NCBI RefSeq assembly: GCF_002099195.1
Contig: NZ_NBYX01000034.1
Coordinates: forward strand, 1 to 60,296
Direction of reading: 5' to 3'
DNA from: Burkholderia puraquae
GTDB taxonomy: Bacteria; Pseudomonadota; Gammaproteobacteria; Burkholderiales; Burkholderiaceae
Length of the DNA stretch: 60,296 nt
Part shown: positions 44,514 to 52,517 of the stretch, piece by piece
Position numbering within the stretch: the first letter of the stretch is position 1
Layout of the letters: each line of letters begins with the position of its first letter
Notes under the pieces: model-generated
Databases searched by the model: none
What the model was told of the DNA's origin: nothing
The model's input: only the letters and a program-made list of their open reading frames with translations
Program-made: the position numbers and the translations under genes

Positions 44514-45704
44514 ATGAAACTGATCGATTCCATCGTCGCGCACGCCGACGAACTGACGGCGCTACGCCGCGATATCCATGCCCATCCCGAGGTGGGCTAC
44601 GACGTGTTCCGCACCGCCGAACTCGTCGCCGAGCGGCTCGAGCAATGGGGTTATGCCGTCACGCGCGGCGTCGGCCGCACCGGCGTGGTCGGCACCTTGA
44701 AGCGCGGCGGCAGCGCGCGTGCGATCGGCCTGCGCGCCGACATGGATGCGCTGCCCGTGCAGGAGGCCAACACCTTCGCGCATCGTTCGACGGTGCCCGG
44801 CGCGATGCATGCGTGCGGCCACGACGGGCACACCGCCATGCTGCTGGGAGCCGCGCGCCATCTGGCGCGGCATGGCGAGTTCGACGGCACCGTGCAGCTG
44901 TTCTTCCAGCCGGCCGAGGAGTCGGGCGGCGGCGCGCGCGCGATGATCGAGGACGGCCTGTTCGAGCGTTTCCCGGTGGATGCCGTGTTCGGGCTGCACA
45001 ACTGGCCCGGCATCGCGGCCGGCGATTTCGCGGTGCGGCCGGGGCCGCTGATGGCCTCGACCAGCCTGTTCCGGATCAACTTGCGCGGTGCCGGCTGCCA
45101 CGCGGCCATGCCGCACCTGGGCCGCGATCCGGTGTTCGCGGCGGGGCAGGTGCTGAGCGCTCTGCAGGGGATCGTCACGCGCAACCGAAATCCGATCGAC
45201 GGCGCGGTGCTGTCGGTCACGCAGGTGCATGCGGGCGAGGCGATGAACGTGGTGCCGACCGATGCGTGGCTCGGCGGCACCGTGCGGACTTTCTCCGATG
45301 CGACGCTCGACCTGATCGAGACGCGCATGCGTGCCGTGGTGGCCGCGACGGCCATGGCCTTCGATTGCGAGAGCGAGGTGGATTTCCAGCGCCAGTATCC
45401 GGCTACCGTGAACGACGCCGAGCAGACCGCGGTGGCGGTGGCGGTGATGCGCGAGCTGGTGGGCGACGCGCATGTGAACGCCGCCGTCGATCCGACCATG
45501 GCGGCGGAGGATTTCTCGTTCATGCTGCGCGAGAAGCCGGGTTGTTATGCGTTTCTCGGGAACGGGGTGGGCGATCATCGCGTGCATGGGCATGGCGGCG
45601 GGCCTTGCCTGCTGCATAACGCCAGTTACGACTTCAACGATGCGTTGCTGCCGGTGGGGGCGAGCTATTTCGTGAAGTTGGTGGAGCGGGTTTTGGGGCG
45701 GTAG
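44514..45704 (+). CDS. M20-family amidohydrolase (hippurate hydrolase/HipO-like)
   Basis: A 396-residue M20D metallopeptidase with LRRDIHAHPEVGYDV, LRADMDALPVQEANTF, the metal cysteine motif MHACGHDGHTAMLLG, FQPAEESGGGARAMI, and the terminal HGHGGGPCLLHN. The family hydrolyses N-acyl amino acids or aromatic amides. As the last gene of this operon it may release an amine or acid from an N-acylated substrate imported by the DUF3100 protein. ATG 44514 lies 79 bases after the DUF3100 stop. Confidence 0.88.
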   Translation: MKLIDSIVAHADELTALRRDIHAHPEVGYDVFRTAELVAERLEQWGYAVTRGVGRTGVVGTLKRGGSARAIGLRADMDALPVQEANTFAHRSTVPGAMHACGHDGHTAMLLGAARHLARHGEFDGTVQLFFQPAEESGGGARAMIEDGLFERFPVDAVFGLHNWPGIAAGDFAVRPGPLMASTSLFRINLRGAGCHAAMPHLGRDPVFAAGQVLSALQGIVTRNRNPIDGAVLSVTQVHAGEAMNVVPTDAWLGGTVRTFSDATLDLIETRMRAVVAATAMAFDCESEVDFQRQYPATVNDAEQTAVAVAVMRELVGDAHVNAAVDPTMAAEDFSFMLREKPGCYAFLGNGVGDHRVHGHGGGPCLLHNASYDFNDALLPVGASYFVKLVERVLGR

Positions 45705-45732
45705 GGAGGCGGTGCTGAATTTTCGGGACTAG

Positions 45733-45771
45733 CGAGCGCCGCCGGGGTGATCTCGGTATCGGCGGCGCTCG
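45733..45771. terminator. Terminator-like hairpin after the DUF3100/M20 operon
   Basis: Perfect 11-base arms CGAGCGCCGCC (45733-45743) and GGCGGCGCTCG (45761-45771) flank a 17-base loop, 28 bases after the M20 stop codon. No long T-run follows, but position and stability favour transcription termination. Confidence 0.6.
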
Positions 45772-45962
45772 TGGGTTAAGTGCTTTCAGTCGCTTGCCGG
45801 GAAGCGGTATGGGCAGGGCAAGACTCGGGGGAAGTGGAGACTAGAGACGGACGAATTCGTCGTCGTACTAATCGGATGGCACGACGATCAACTGCGCGCT
45901 GCGCCGGCGGTCGTTGCCAAGGCGCTCGGGACAGGCAAACTGGCTAGGCCAACCGCCGCTCA

Positions 45963-46001
45963 CACAACTAAAGTTGTGGCCATGTTTCAACTAGAATTGT
46001 G
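45963..46001. repeat. Two palindromes in tandem, 23 bases apart
   Basis: CACAACT-AA-AGTTGTG (45963-45978) is a perfect inverted repeat. A degenerate copy TTCAACTAGAATTGTG (45986-46001) follows with centres 23 bases apart, about two helical turns. This is a typical arrangement for a dimeric repressor, for example MarR- or TetR-type, but no regulator is adjacent. The surrounding gap 45772-46172 shows no gene; the next gene is the acetyltransferase at 46173. Confidence 0.5.
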
Positions 46002-46172
46002 TCGATCTCCAGCGACTCCACCGTTCCCCACGTTGGCCGACGGGTATCGTCGCCGGGGCCGATGAACCGCGCCCGCTCGTGGGCAGAGCGTCTTGGCTGC
46101 CCGAGGTGAGAGCGGGTCGCGAGTGCGCTTGCAAGGCCCTCAGTGCCCGTTGCCCAATCCAAGGAGTCGCAC

Positions 46173-46601
46173 ATGGAGATTCGTCCCGCCACTGTCAACG
46201 ACCTGGCGTCGATTGAAGCCCTGCTGCATCGATGTGGTCTGCCCGTCGTCGGTGTGAGCGATCATTTGCAGGATTTTGTGGTTGCGATGGAAGGTTCGAC
46301 GATGTGCGGATGCGGCGGCATTGAGCGCTACGGGGACGCTGCGCTTTTGCGGTCCATTGCGGTGGCGGAACATGCCCGCGATTTTGGTTTGGGGCAGCGT
46401 ATCGTGTCGCGGTTAGTCGCCACGTGTCGCTCGATACAAATCCGGTCGCTGGTGCTCCTCACCACGACTGCAGAGCACTATTTCACCCGTCACGGTTTCA
46501 TACGCGTCGCGCGTGACCAAGTACCGCCCCTGGTGTTGGCGTCTAGCCAATTCCAAGGCGTATGTCCCGGGTCGGCCGTTTCGATGGTGCGAGTTCTGTA
46601 G
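46173..46601 (+). CDS. arsN2: ArsN2-type GNAT N-acetyltransferase
   Basis: A 142-residue GNAT protein starting MEIRPATVNDLASIEALL, with AAGGAG six bases before the start. It carries the ArsN2-like series LLHRCGLPVVGVSDHL, CGCGGIERYGDAALLRSIAV, LLTTTAEHYFTRHGF and the CPGSAV end. ArsN2 relatives accompany arsenic-resistance genes and are thought to acetylate organoarsenical or glutamate-like toxins. No arsR, arsC or arsB is within the window, so the gene is an orphan. Base composition is less GC-rich than in the operons to the left. Confidence 0.72.
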   Translation: MEIRPATVNDLASIEALLHRCGLPVVGVSDHLQDFVVAMEGSTMCGCGGIERYGDAALLRSIAVAEHARDFGLGQRIVSRLVATCRSIQIRSLVLLTTTAEHYFTRHGFIRVARDQVPPLVLASSQFQGVCPGSAVSMVRVL

Positions 46602-47145
46602 GCGCTGGGACAAGCACCTCAACCTGTGCCAAGTGATCGAGAGGCGTCGTTGGCACCCGCAAGTAACCGGGGCCGGGTAACGCGTGAATTGCTCCAACGC
46701 CACGGATTGCAAAACCGCGCTGGTCCCCGGATCGCCAGTTCGACGATGATTCGCGCAAGCGTAGATATCGAACGAACCGACTGTGTAGTGATAAAACAAG
46801 TATCTCGCCGGCCTCGGCTGGTGGCAGCCTGGCTAACCCGCCGTCGGGCAATGGCGGCATCACTTTCATGGACGCCGCGCAACACGCTCGCCTTGCCGTT
46901 GAACCGCGAGCGGTAGCCAGATTGGACGTTACGCAAGATTGTTCCGGCAATGCAAATCCCGGAGCCGGACGCGATTGCCGTAGAGCAAAGTAATTCCGTC
47001 ACTCCAGAATCCTCGTGGATCAAGGCTTCCGGCCCGCGAGTTGGCGACTTTATTGACGGTCCCCTCGAATCAATGTCGCCGACTCGCCTACGTCCGCATC
47101 AAACGGGTTGACCGTCGAGGCGGCGGTTTCAGTGGCGTCAGCGCG
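46602..47145. other. Gene-poor stretch
   Basis: This 544-base region has open frames on both strands, but none has a ribosome-binding site, a recognisable family or codon bias like genuine Burkholderia genes. It is probably degraded DNA or an intergenic remnant between the acetyltransferase and the LysR gene. Nothing specific is identified. Confidence 0.4.
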
Positions 47146-48063
47146 TCAGGTTGGCCACCGCCACGACGGATCGGATAGGTGTTCCGCAAAGTAATCGGAC
47201 AGCGCAGCCACCTTGGCGGGACGGGCGCGCGCTGACGGTGTGACGAAGTAAAGGCCGCCCTTCGTCAACGACCAGTCGGTAAGGAGCGCTTCGAGGCGGC
47301 CATCGGCCAGATATTCGCCGGCGATGAATTCGGGCAGCTCGGCAATCGCGAGACCATCGAGCAGCGTGGGCAGCAGCGCATCGGCATTCGTCACACGCAG
47401 TGGTCCGGTCGGCATGACCGGTTCCTCCTCACCCGCTCCGTTTGTGAAGCGCCACACATCGCCGCGTGCACGATACGCATATGAAAGGCACGACCGATCC
47501 GCCAGTTCGCGCGGATGCGCGGGCCGTCCTTCGCGCTTCAGATACGCCGGCGACGCCACCACGAATTGAGTGACCGAGCACAGCCGTCGCGCGACGAGCG
47601 ACGAATCCGGCAGCGCGGCGATGCGCAGCGCGGCGTCAAAACCGTCGGCGACCAGATCGACCGACGCATCGGAAAGATGCAAGTCGATCGACACCTCGGG
47701 GTACGCGCGAAAGAAGCCGGGTAACAGCGGGGCAACCCAACGCAGCCCGAACGACATCGGCACGGCGAGACGCACCAGTCCGCGCGGCTGCAACGACATC
47801 TCGCGCGCGGCACATTCCACCTCCTCGGCCCGGCGATAGATCTCTCCGGCTGCCTCGCAAATGGTCCGGCCGAATTCGGTCAGCGAGAGCTGGCGCGACG
47901 TGCGATTGAAAAGTCGCGCACCCAGCCGGTCTTCCAGGCGGGCGACGCCGCGAGAGACTGTTGCGACGGACACCCCCATCGCACGCGCCGCCGCCGCGAA
48001 CGATCCTTCCTCGGCGACCTTCGCGAACATCGCGAGTCCTTCGAAATCAGGCAGCTTTGCCAT
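47146..48063 (-). CDS. LysR-family regulator (divergent from SDR)
   Basis: A 305-residue LysR protein of the large group with MFAKVAEEGSFAAAARAMGV, ATVSRGVARLEDRLGARLF and NRTSRQLSLTEFGR in the DNA-binding half. An effector domain follows (DLHLSDASVDLVADGFDAAL, LPDSSLVARRLC). It is divergent from an SDR gene, the usual arrangement for a LysR regulator controlling one oxidoreductase target. The inducer is unknown. Confidence 0.9.
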   Translation of the reverse strand: MAKLPDFEGLAMFAKVAEEGSFAAAARAMGVSVATVSRGVARLEDRLGARLFNRTSRQLSLTEFGRTICEAAGEIYRRAEEVECAAREMSLQPRGLVRLAVPMSFGLRWVAPLLPGFFRAYPEVSIDLHLSDASVDLVADGFDAALRIAALPDSSLVARRLCSVTQFVVASPAYLKREGRPAHPRELADRSCLSYAYRARGDVWRFTNGAGEEEPVMPTGPLRVTNADALLPTLLDGLAIAELPEFIAGEYLADGRLEALLTDWSLTKGGLYFVTPSARARPAKVAALSDYFAEHLSDPSWRWPT

Positions 48064-48084
48064 TGCCCCTCATCTTTTCATTTA

Positions 48085-48101
48085 TGCAATGTTGGATTGC
48101 A
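48085..48101. promoter_or_regulatory. Candidate LysR operator TGCAAT-N5-ATTGCA
   Basis: Perfect 6-base arms TGCAAT (48085-48090) and ATTGCA (48096-48101). It is 21 bases upstream of the lysR start and within the 155-base divergent region to the SDR. Length and symmetry fit a LysR-type recognition site. Confidence 0.5.
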
Positions 48102-48150
48102 ATCAATTCTATTTCGAAATGATCTGGGCGTCGATATTCTCCTCACATCG

Positions 48151-48185
48151 CAACACGGAACACGCAACACGCAACACCGAACGCA
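48151..48185. repeat. Heptamer tandem repeat in SDR leader
   Basis: Five consecutive 7-base units CAACACG, GAACACG, CAACACG, CAACACC and GAACGCA lie between the operator and the SDR start. The first four are nearly identical. Copy number could change by slippage. Confidence 0.6.
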
Positions 48186-48218
48186 GTCACCCACTTATCG
48201 AACGGAAGGAGAAGCAAA

Positions 48219-48983
48219 ATGGCACGCAAACTCGACAGCAAGATCGCACTCGTTACCGGCGCAACCAGCGGCATCGGCCTTGCCACCGCCCAACGCTTCG
48301 CGGCAGAAGGCGCGCACGTCTATCTCACCGGTCGCCGTCAGGCTGAACTCGATTCCGCCGTGAAGGGCATCCAGGAAGCTGGCGGCAGCGCGACCGGCGT
48401 ACGCGTCGATTCCACGAAGCTCGGTGAACTCGACGCGTTGTATGCACAGATCAAGGAAGAACAGGGTCGGCTCGACGTGCTGTTCGCGAACGCCGGTGGC
48501 GGTTCGATGCTGCCGCTTGGCGGCATCACCGAAGCACACTACGACGACACATTCGACCGCAACGTGAAGGGCGTGCTGTTCACGGTGCAAAAAGCGTTGC
48601 CGCTGCTCGCTGAAGGTGCATCGGTGATCCTCGCCGGATCGACGGCAGGCAGCGCCGGCACGGCCTCCTTCAGCGTGTATTCGGCTTCGAAGGCCGCGGT
48701 GCGCGCATTCGCACGCAGCTGGATTCTCGATCTGAAGGACCGCCGCATCCGCGTGAACACGATCAGCCCCGGGGCAACCCGCACGCCCGGCCTGCTCGAC
48801 CTCGCCGGTGACGATGCCGCGCAGCGTCAGGGCCTTGCCGACTACCTGGCTGCCCAGATCCCGATGGGGCGCCTCGGTGAGCCCGGCGAAATCGCGAGTG
48901 CCGCGCTGTTCCTCGCCTCGGACGACGCAAGCTTCGTGAACGGCGTCGAGTTGTTCGTCGATGGCGGTCAGCAGCAGATCTAA
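48219..48983 (+). CDS. Classical short-chain dehydrogenase/reductase
   Basis: A 254-residue SDR with VTGATSGIG (residues 12-20), NAGGGS, catalytic Ser141 in LAGSTAGSAG and Tyr154/Lys158 in YSASK. The C-terminal VNGVELFVDGGQQQI is typical. It is an NAD(P)-dependent oxidoreductase of unknown substrate. Similar LysR/SDR divergent pairs are common in Burkholderia, where the SDR often reduces a reactive carbonyl compound. AAGGAG precedes the ATG. Confidence 0.9.
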   Translation: MARKLDSKIALVTGATSGIGLATAQRFAAEGAHVYLTGRRQAELDSAVKGIQEAGGSATGVRVDSTKLGELDALYAQIKEEQGRLDVLFANAGGGSMLPLGGITEAHYDDTFDRNVKGVLFTVQKALPLLAEGASVILAGSTAGSAGTASFSVYSASKAAVRAFARSWILDLKDRRIRVNTISPGATRTPGLLDLAGDDAAQRQGLADYLAAQIPMGRLGEPGEIASAALFLASDDASFVNGVELFVDGGQQQI

Positions 48984-49065
48984 GCGTGGCGCCGGGCGCA
49001 CGGATGCGATCTTCGACGATCCAGCCAGCGCCCGGCGCGTGCGCGCGTTTGAACCCGGACACATC

Positions 49066-49350
49066 ATGAAGGCGGTGCGCGCGGGCGCCGCTATCCATCA
49101 TGCCGAGCGCAATGAGGAGAACGAATCTGCGCGACCATTCCAGATCTGGCTGCATCCGCGTACGCCGGGCGGCACGCCGCGCTGGACGACGCGAATCTGT
49201 TTGCGTGAAGGTCGCGAAGGCCGCTTCGTCACGCTGGCGAGCGGCGATCCCGATGACGTGTGCGCGAGCGCACTGTCCATCCGCGCCGACGCACGCGCGC
49301 GCATCGGGACGTTACGCCAAGGCACGACGGTGCATCACGTGTTGCCGGGA
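49066..49350 (+). pseudogene. Pirin-family remnant
   Basis: The translation from 49066 shows RAGAAIHHAERNEENES, FQIWLHPRTPGGTPRW, GREGRFVTLASGDP and TVHHVLPG, which follow the central and C-terminal part of pirin/YhaK bicupin proteins. The first hundred or so residues and the last part are missing, and after 49350 the frame loses similarity. Full pirins are about 230-290 residues. It is thus a decayed fragment just downstream of the SDR gene. The remaining bases of the 48984-49447 gap hold nothing else recognisable. Confidence 0.55.
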
Positions 49351-49447
49351 TCAGGCGTCCGCTTCGCCCGACAACTCAACCAAGCCGGAAATCTCCACTT
49401 CCGATCGAGACTGATTCCGGTTCAGGGTCAGTCTCACTATGACCGCC

Positions 49448-50050
49448 TCATCGATTGAGCACGGAACTGGCCAGCGTTGCTGCGAACATGAGCAACACAA
49501 GCGAGGAGCACCGTAACACGATAGAAGCCAGTCGACCCTCCGCACGATTCATGAGCAGAAGCCGCCCCGACCGGGACCATATCAGTCCGATCGGAATCAG
49601 GGTGATCAGAAATACGCCCGTCGACAACAAGAAAATCCCGAGCGATCTGAATGCCGACTCCGGGAAAATTGCGCTTGAAAATAACAAGGCCTTCGGATTC
49701 ATCAAGGTCGCAAGGAAAAGCGCCCGGAACCCCAGTGGCGCCGCGTCAGTGGCACCAAAGTCGGCGCCTTTGAACCACATATTCACCGCAAGATAGAATA
49801 TGAACACGGAACTGATCAACTTTACGCAGTTGACAATCCATGGATAGTGCGCCGCCAAAGACCAGAGAAAAAATCCCCATACCGCGATTGCTATCACATA
49901 GCCTGACGCTTCCGCCGCGACCAGCCTGCACGCACCACGCAGATTCAGCTTGAGCCCGGCGGAAAGCAGCAGCGTGTTTGTCGGCCCGGGTACCAGCAGC
50001 ACAAGTGCGACGTAGAACGACATTTTTAGCATGGGACTCAATGTCAACAT
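49448..50050 (-). CDS. LysE/RhtB-family amino acid exporter
   Basis: A 200-residue membrane protein with about six hydrophobic segments. The LysE-family start MSFYVALVLLVPGPTNTLLL is visible, with the conserved PGPTN motif, then YLAVNMWFKGADF and ATLMNPKALLFSSAIFP. These proteins export amino acids or their analogues. The start at 50050 has a GAGG site; MLKMSF at 50032 is an alternative. Codon use and lower GC suggest DNA of different origin from the catabolic operons. Confidence 0.8.
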   Translation of the reverse strand: MLTLSPMLKMSFYVALVLLVPGPTNTLLLSAGLKLNLRGACRLVAAEASGYVIAIAVWGFFLWSLAAHYPWIVNCVKLISSVFIFYLAVNMWFKGADFGATDAAPLGFRALFLATLMNPKALLFSSAIFPESAFRSLGIFLLSTGVFLITLIPIGLIWSRSGRLLLMNRAEGRLASIVLRCSSLVLLMFAATLASSVLNR

Positions 50051-50900
50051 GGACTAACCTCGTCTTTCTAACGATTTGCTTCGTGAAATTACCGATTGCG
50101 GTATGGCTGCGAGTGGCGAAGCGTGAATCTATCATTAGTTATCGGAATTTCGATGCACGCACGATAACTTTATTTTTCGACGACGGGAAAGATGGCGATC
50201 GAGCTCGATCTGTTTGTGTCCTCGAGCGACGAGCCGGCCAGCCGGGATCCTGGGGCCACGCCGCTTCCAGCCCGCTTGATTGCCAACCCCAACCGAGTGC
50301 CACCAGCCCGATGATCGCCATATCCGACAGCGCGGCGGCGAGGGCACAAAAGAAAAACTTCCGTCTTTGACTTCGCGATCGCGTTGGACGATGCCAACGA
50401 CGAAGTCGGTCCCGGCCGGATCGTCATCGTGACATACGAGATCAGGATGTGGCTTCTCCGGCCCCCAATTTAGACCAGCGAACCTGCAATAGTAATTGCA
50501 ATTGATTTGGAAACTTGAAAGTTCCCGGTCGAAATTACCGTAATAGGTTGATTTCGATTTCTTCATCGTGCATTTTTACGCGGTCACGTTCGGCAACGCG
50601 ACAGTGCCGACTGAAATCCAATTGAAACATCTGGCAGTAGTGCCGGATAGGGATCATTTAATAATCATGCACTAACCATCAAATTGCGCACGAATATAAA
50701 CTTCAACGTGAAATTATTCATTTTCGGCGCGCATGGTGTTCCGTGTTGGGATGGTGTAATGAAATCTGGCGATAAATAAATAAAAATCCTGTCAAATATA
50801 TCAGTTTAATTTAAGTAATCGCCGGTCTATTCTGGGCCCGGATCAATTGAGCACCCTCGTAGAAGTCCATTCGGGTTTTAAATCCTATGGGAAGCGTGTC
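50051..50900. other. Leader region of the prn operon, A+T-rich, no convincing gene
   Basis: An 850-base gap between the LysE gene and prnA. The left part, 50051-50480, has open frames on the minus strand with no family or ribosome-binding site, possibly degraded. The right part, 50480-50850, is clearly A+T-rich and must hold the prn promoter. It has an inverted repeat TGCAAT-N4-ATTGCA at 50485-50500 and a CTG-N10-CAG element at 50789-50804, annotated separately. Confidence 0.5.
50789..50804. promoter_or_regulatory. Candidate CepR (lux-type) box upstream of prnA
   Basis: CTGTCAAATATATCAG fits the CTG-N10-CAG rule of LuxR-type boxes. With flanks it reads CCTGT...CAGTT, the same ends as the well-known cepI promoter box of Burkholderia. 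It ends 96 bases before the prnA start in the A+T-rich leader. Pyrrolnitrin production is known to be quorum-sensing controlled in several Burkholderia cepacia complex strains, which makes a direct CepR role plausible here; binding is inferred. Confidence 0.55.
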
Positions 50901-52517
50901 ATGAGCAATCCGATCAGGAATATCGTCATCGTGGGCGGCGGCACCGCGGGCTGGATGTCCGCCTCGTACCTCGTCCGGGCACTCCAGCAGCAGGCGAACA
51001 TTACGCTCATCGAGTCCGAGGCGATCCCCCGGATCGGCGTGGGCGAGGCGACCATCCCGAATTTGCAGAAGGTGTTCTTCGACTTCCTCGGGATACCGGA
51101 GCGGGAATGGATGCCCCAGGTGAACGGCGCGTTCAAGGCCGCCATCAAGTTCGTGAACTGGAGGAAGTCTCCCGACCGCTCGCGCGACGATTACTTCTAC
51201 CATTTGTTCGGCAGCGTGCCGAACTGCGACGGCGTGCCGCTTACCCATTACTGGCTGCGCAAGCGCGAACAGGGCTTCCAGGAGCCGATGGCGTACGCCT
51301 GCTACCCGCAGCCCGCGGCGCTCGACGGCAAGCTGGCGCCGTGCCTGCCCGACGGCACCCGCCAGATGCCTCACGCGTGGCACTTCGATGCGCACCTGGT
51401 GGCCGATTTCTTGAAGCGCTGGGCCGTCGAGCGCGGGGTGAACCGCGTGGTCGACGAGGTCGTGCAGGTTCACCTGGACGAGCGCGGCTACATCTCCAGC
51501 CTGTCCACCAAGGAGGGGCGGACGCTGGAGGCGGACCTGTTCATCGACTGCTCCGGCATGCGGGGGCTCTTGATCAACCAGGCCCTGAAAGAGCCCTTCA
51601 TTGACATGTCCGACTACCTGCTGTGCGATAGCGCGGTCGCCAGCGCCGTGCCCCACGACGACGCGCGCGAGGGGATCGAGCCGTACACCTCCGCGATCGC
51701 CATGAACTCGGGGTGGACCTGGAAGATTCCGATGCTGGGCCGGTTCGGCAGCGGCTACGTCTTCTCGAGCAAGTTCACCTCGCGCGACCAGGCCACCGCC
51801 GACTTCCTCGACCTCTGGGGCCTCTCGGACAAGCAGCCGCTCAACCAGATCAAGTTCCGGGTCGGGCGCAACGGGCGGGCGTGGGTCAACAACTGCGTCG
51901 CTATCGGGTTGTCGTCGTGCTTTTTGGAGCCCCTGGAATCGACCGGGATCTACTTCATCTACGCGGCGCTTTACCAGCTCGTGAAGCATTTCCCCGACAC
52001 CTCGTTCGATCCGCGCTTGTCCGACGCATTCAACGCCGAGATCGTCTACATGTTCGACGACTGCCGAGATTTCGTCCAGGCGCACTATTTCACGACGTCG
52101 CGCGAAGACACGCCGTTCTGGCGCGCGAACCGGCACGACCTGCGGCTCTCGGACGCCATCAAGGACAAGGTTGAACGTTACAAGGCGGGGCTGCCGCTGA
52201 CCACCACGTCATTCGACGATTCTACGTACTACGAAACCTTCGACTACGAATTCAAGAACTTCTGGTTGAACGGAAACTACTACTGCGTCTTTGCCGGCTT
52301 GGGCATGCTGCCCGAACGGTCGCTGCCGCTCTTGCAGCACCGGCCGGAGTCGATCGACAAGGCCGAGGCGATGTTCGCCCGCATCCGGCGCGAGGCCGAG
52401 CGTCTGCGAACGAGCCTGCCGACGAACTACGATTACCTGCGATCGCTGCGCGAGGGCGACGCGGGGCTGTCTCGCAGCCAGCCCGGGCAGACGCTCGCGG
52501 TGCCGGAGATCCTGTAG
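50901..52517 (+). CDS. prnA: Tryptophan 7-halogenase PrnA
   Basis: A 538-residue flavin-dependent halogenase, the exact length of known PrnA. It has the FAD motif GGGTAGWMS, the catalytic Lys79 (NGAFKAA), the halogenase signature GWTWKIP and Glu346/Ser347 in FLEPLESTG. It chlorinates L-tryptophan at C7 using FADH2, chloride and oxygen, the first step of pyrrolnitrin synthesis. MSNPIRNIVIVG at 50901 is taken as the start because it matches PrnA; an upstream in-frame extension to 50847 is not expected. It heads prnABCD. Confidence 0.98.
   Translation: MSNPIRNIVIVGGGTAGWMSASYLVRALQQQANITLIESEAIPRIGVGEATIPNLQKVFFDFLGIPEREWMPQVNGAFKAAIKFVNWRKSPDRSRDDYFYHLFGSVPNCDGVPLTHYWLRKREQGFQEPMAYACYPQPAALDGKLAPCLPDGTRQMPHAWHFDAHLVADFLKRWAVERGVNRVVDEVVQVHLDERGYISSLSTKEGRTLEADLFIDCSGMRGLLINQALKEPFIDMSDYLLCDSAVASAVPHDDAREGIEPYTSAIAMNSGWTWKIPMLGRFGSGYVFSSKFTSRDQATADFLDLWGLSDKQPLNQIKFRVGRNGRAWVNNCVAIGLSSCFLEPLESTGIYFIYAALYQLVKHFPDTSFDPRLSDAFNAEIVYMFDDCRDFVQAHYFTTSREDTPFWRANRHDLRLSDAIKDKVERYKAGLPLTTTSFDDSTYYETFDYEFKNFWLNGNYYCVFAGLGMLPERSLPLLQHRPESIDKAEAMFARIRREAERLRTSLPTNYDYLRSLREGDAGLSRSQPGQTLAVPEIL

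Noticed and set aside
46543..47023. Overlapping minus-strand frames after the ArsN2-type gene
   Set aside because: They overlap each other, have no ribosome-binding sites and show no family resemblance.
50135..50566. Minus-strand frame MKKSKSTYYGNFDREL as a small gene
   Set aside because: No ribosome-binding site, no recognisable family, and composition changes along its length; treated as part of the gene-poor prn leader.
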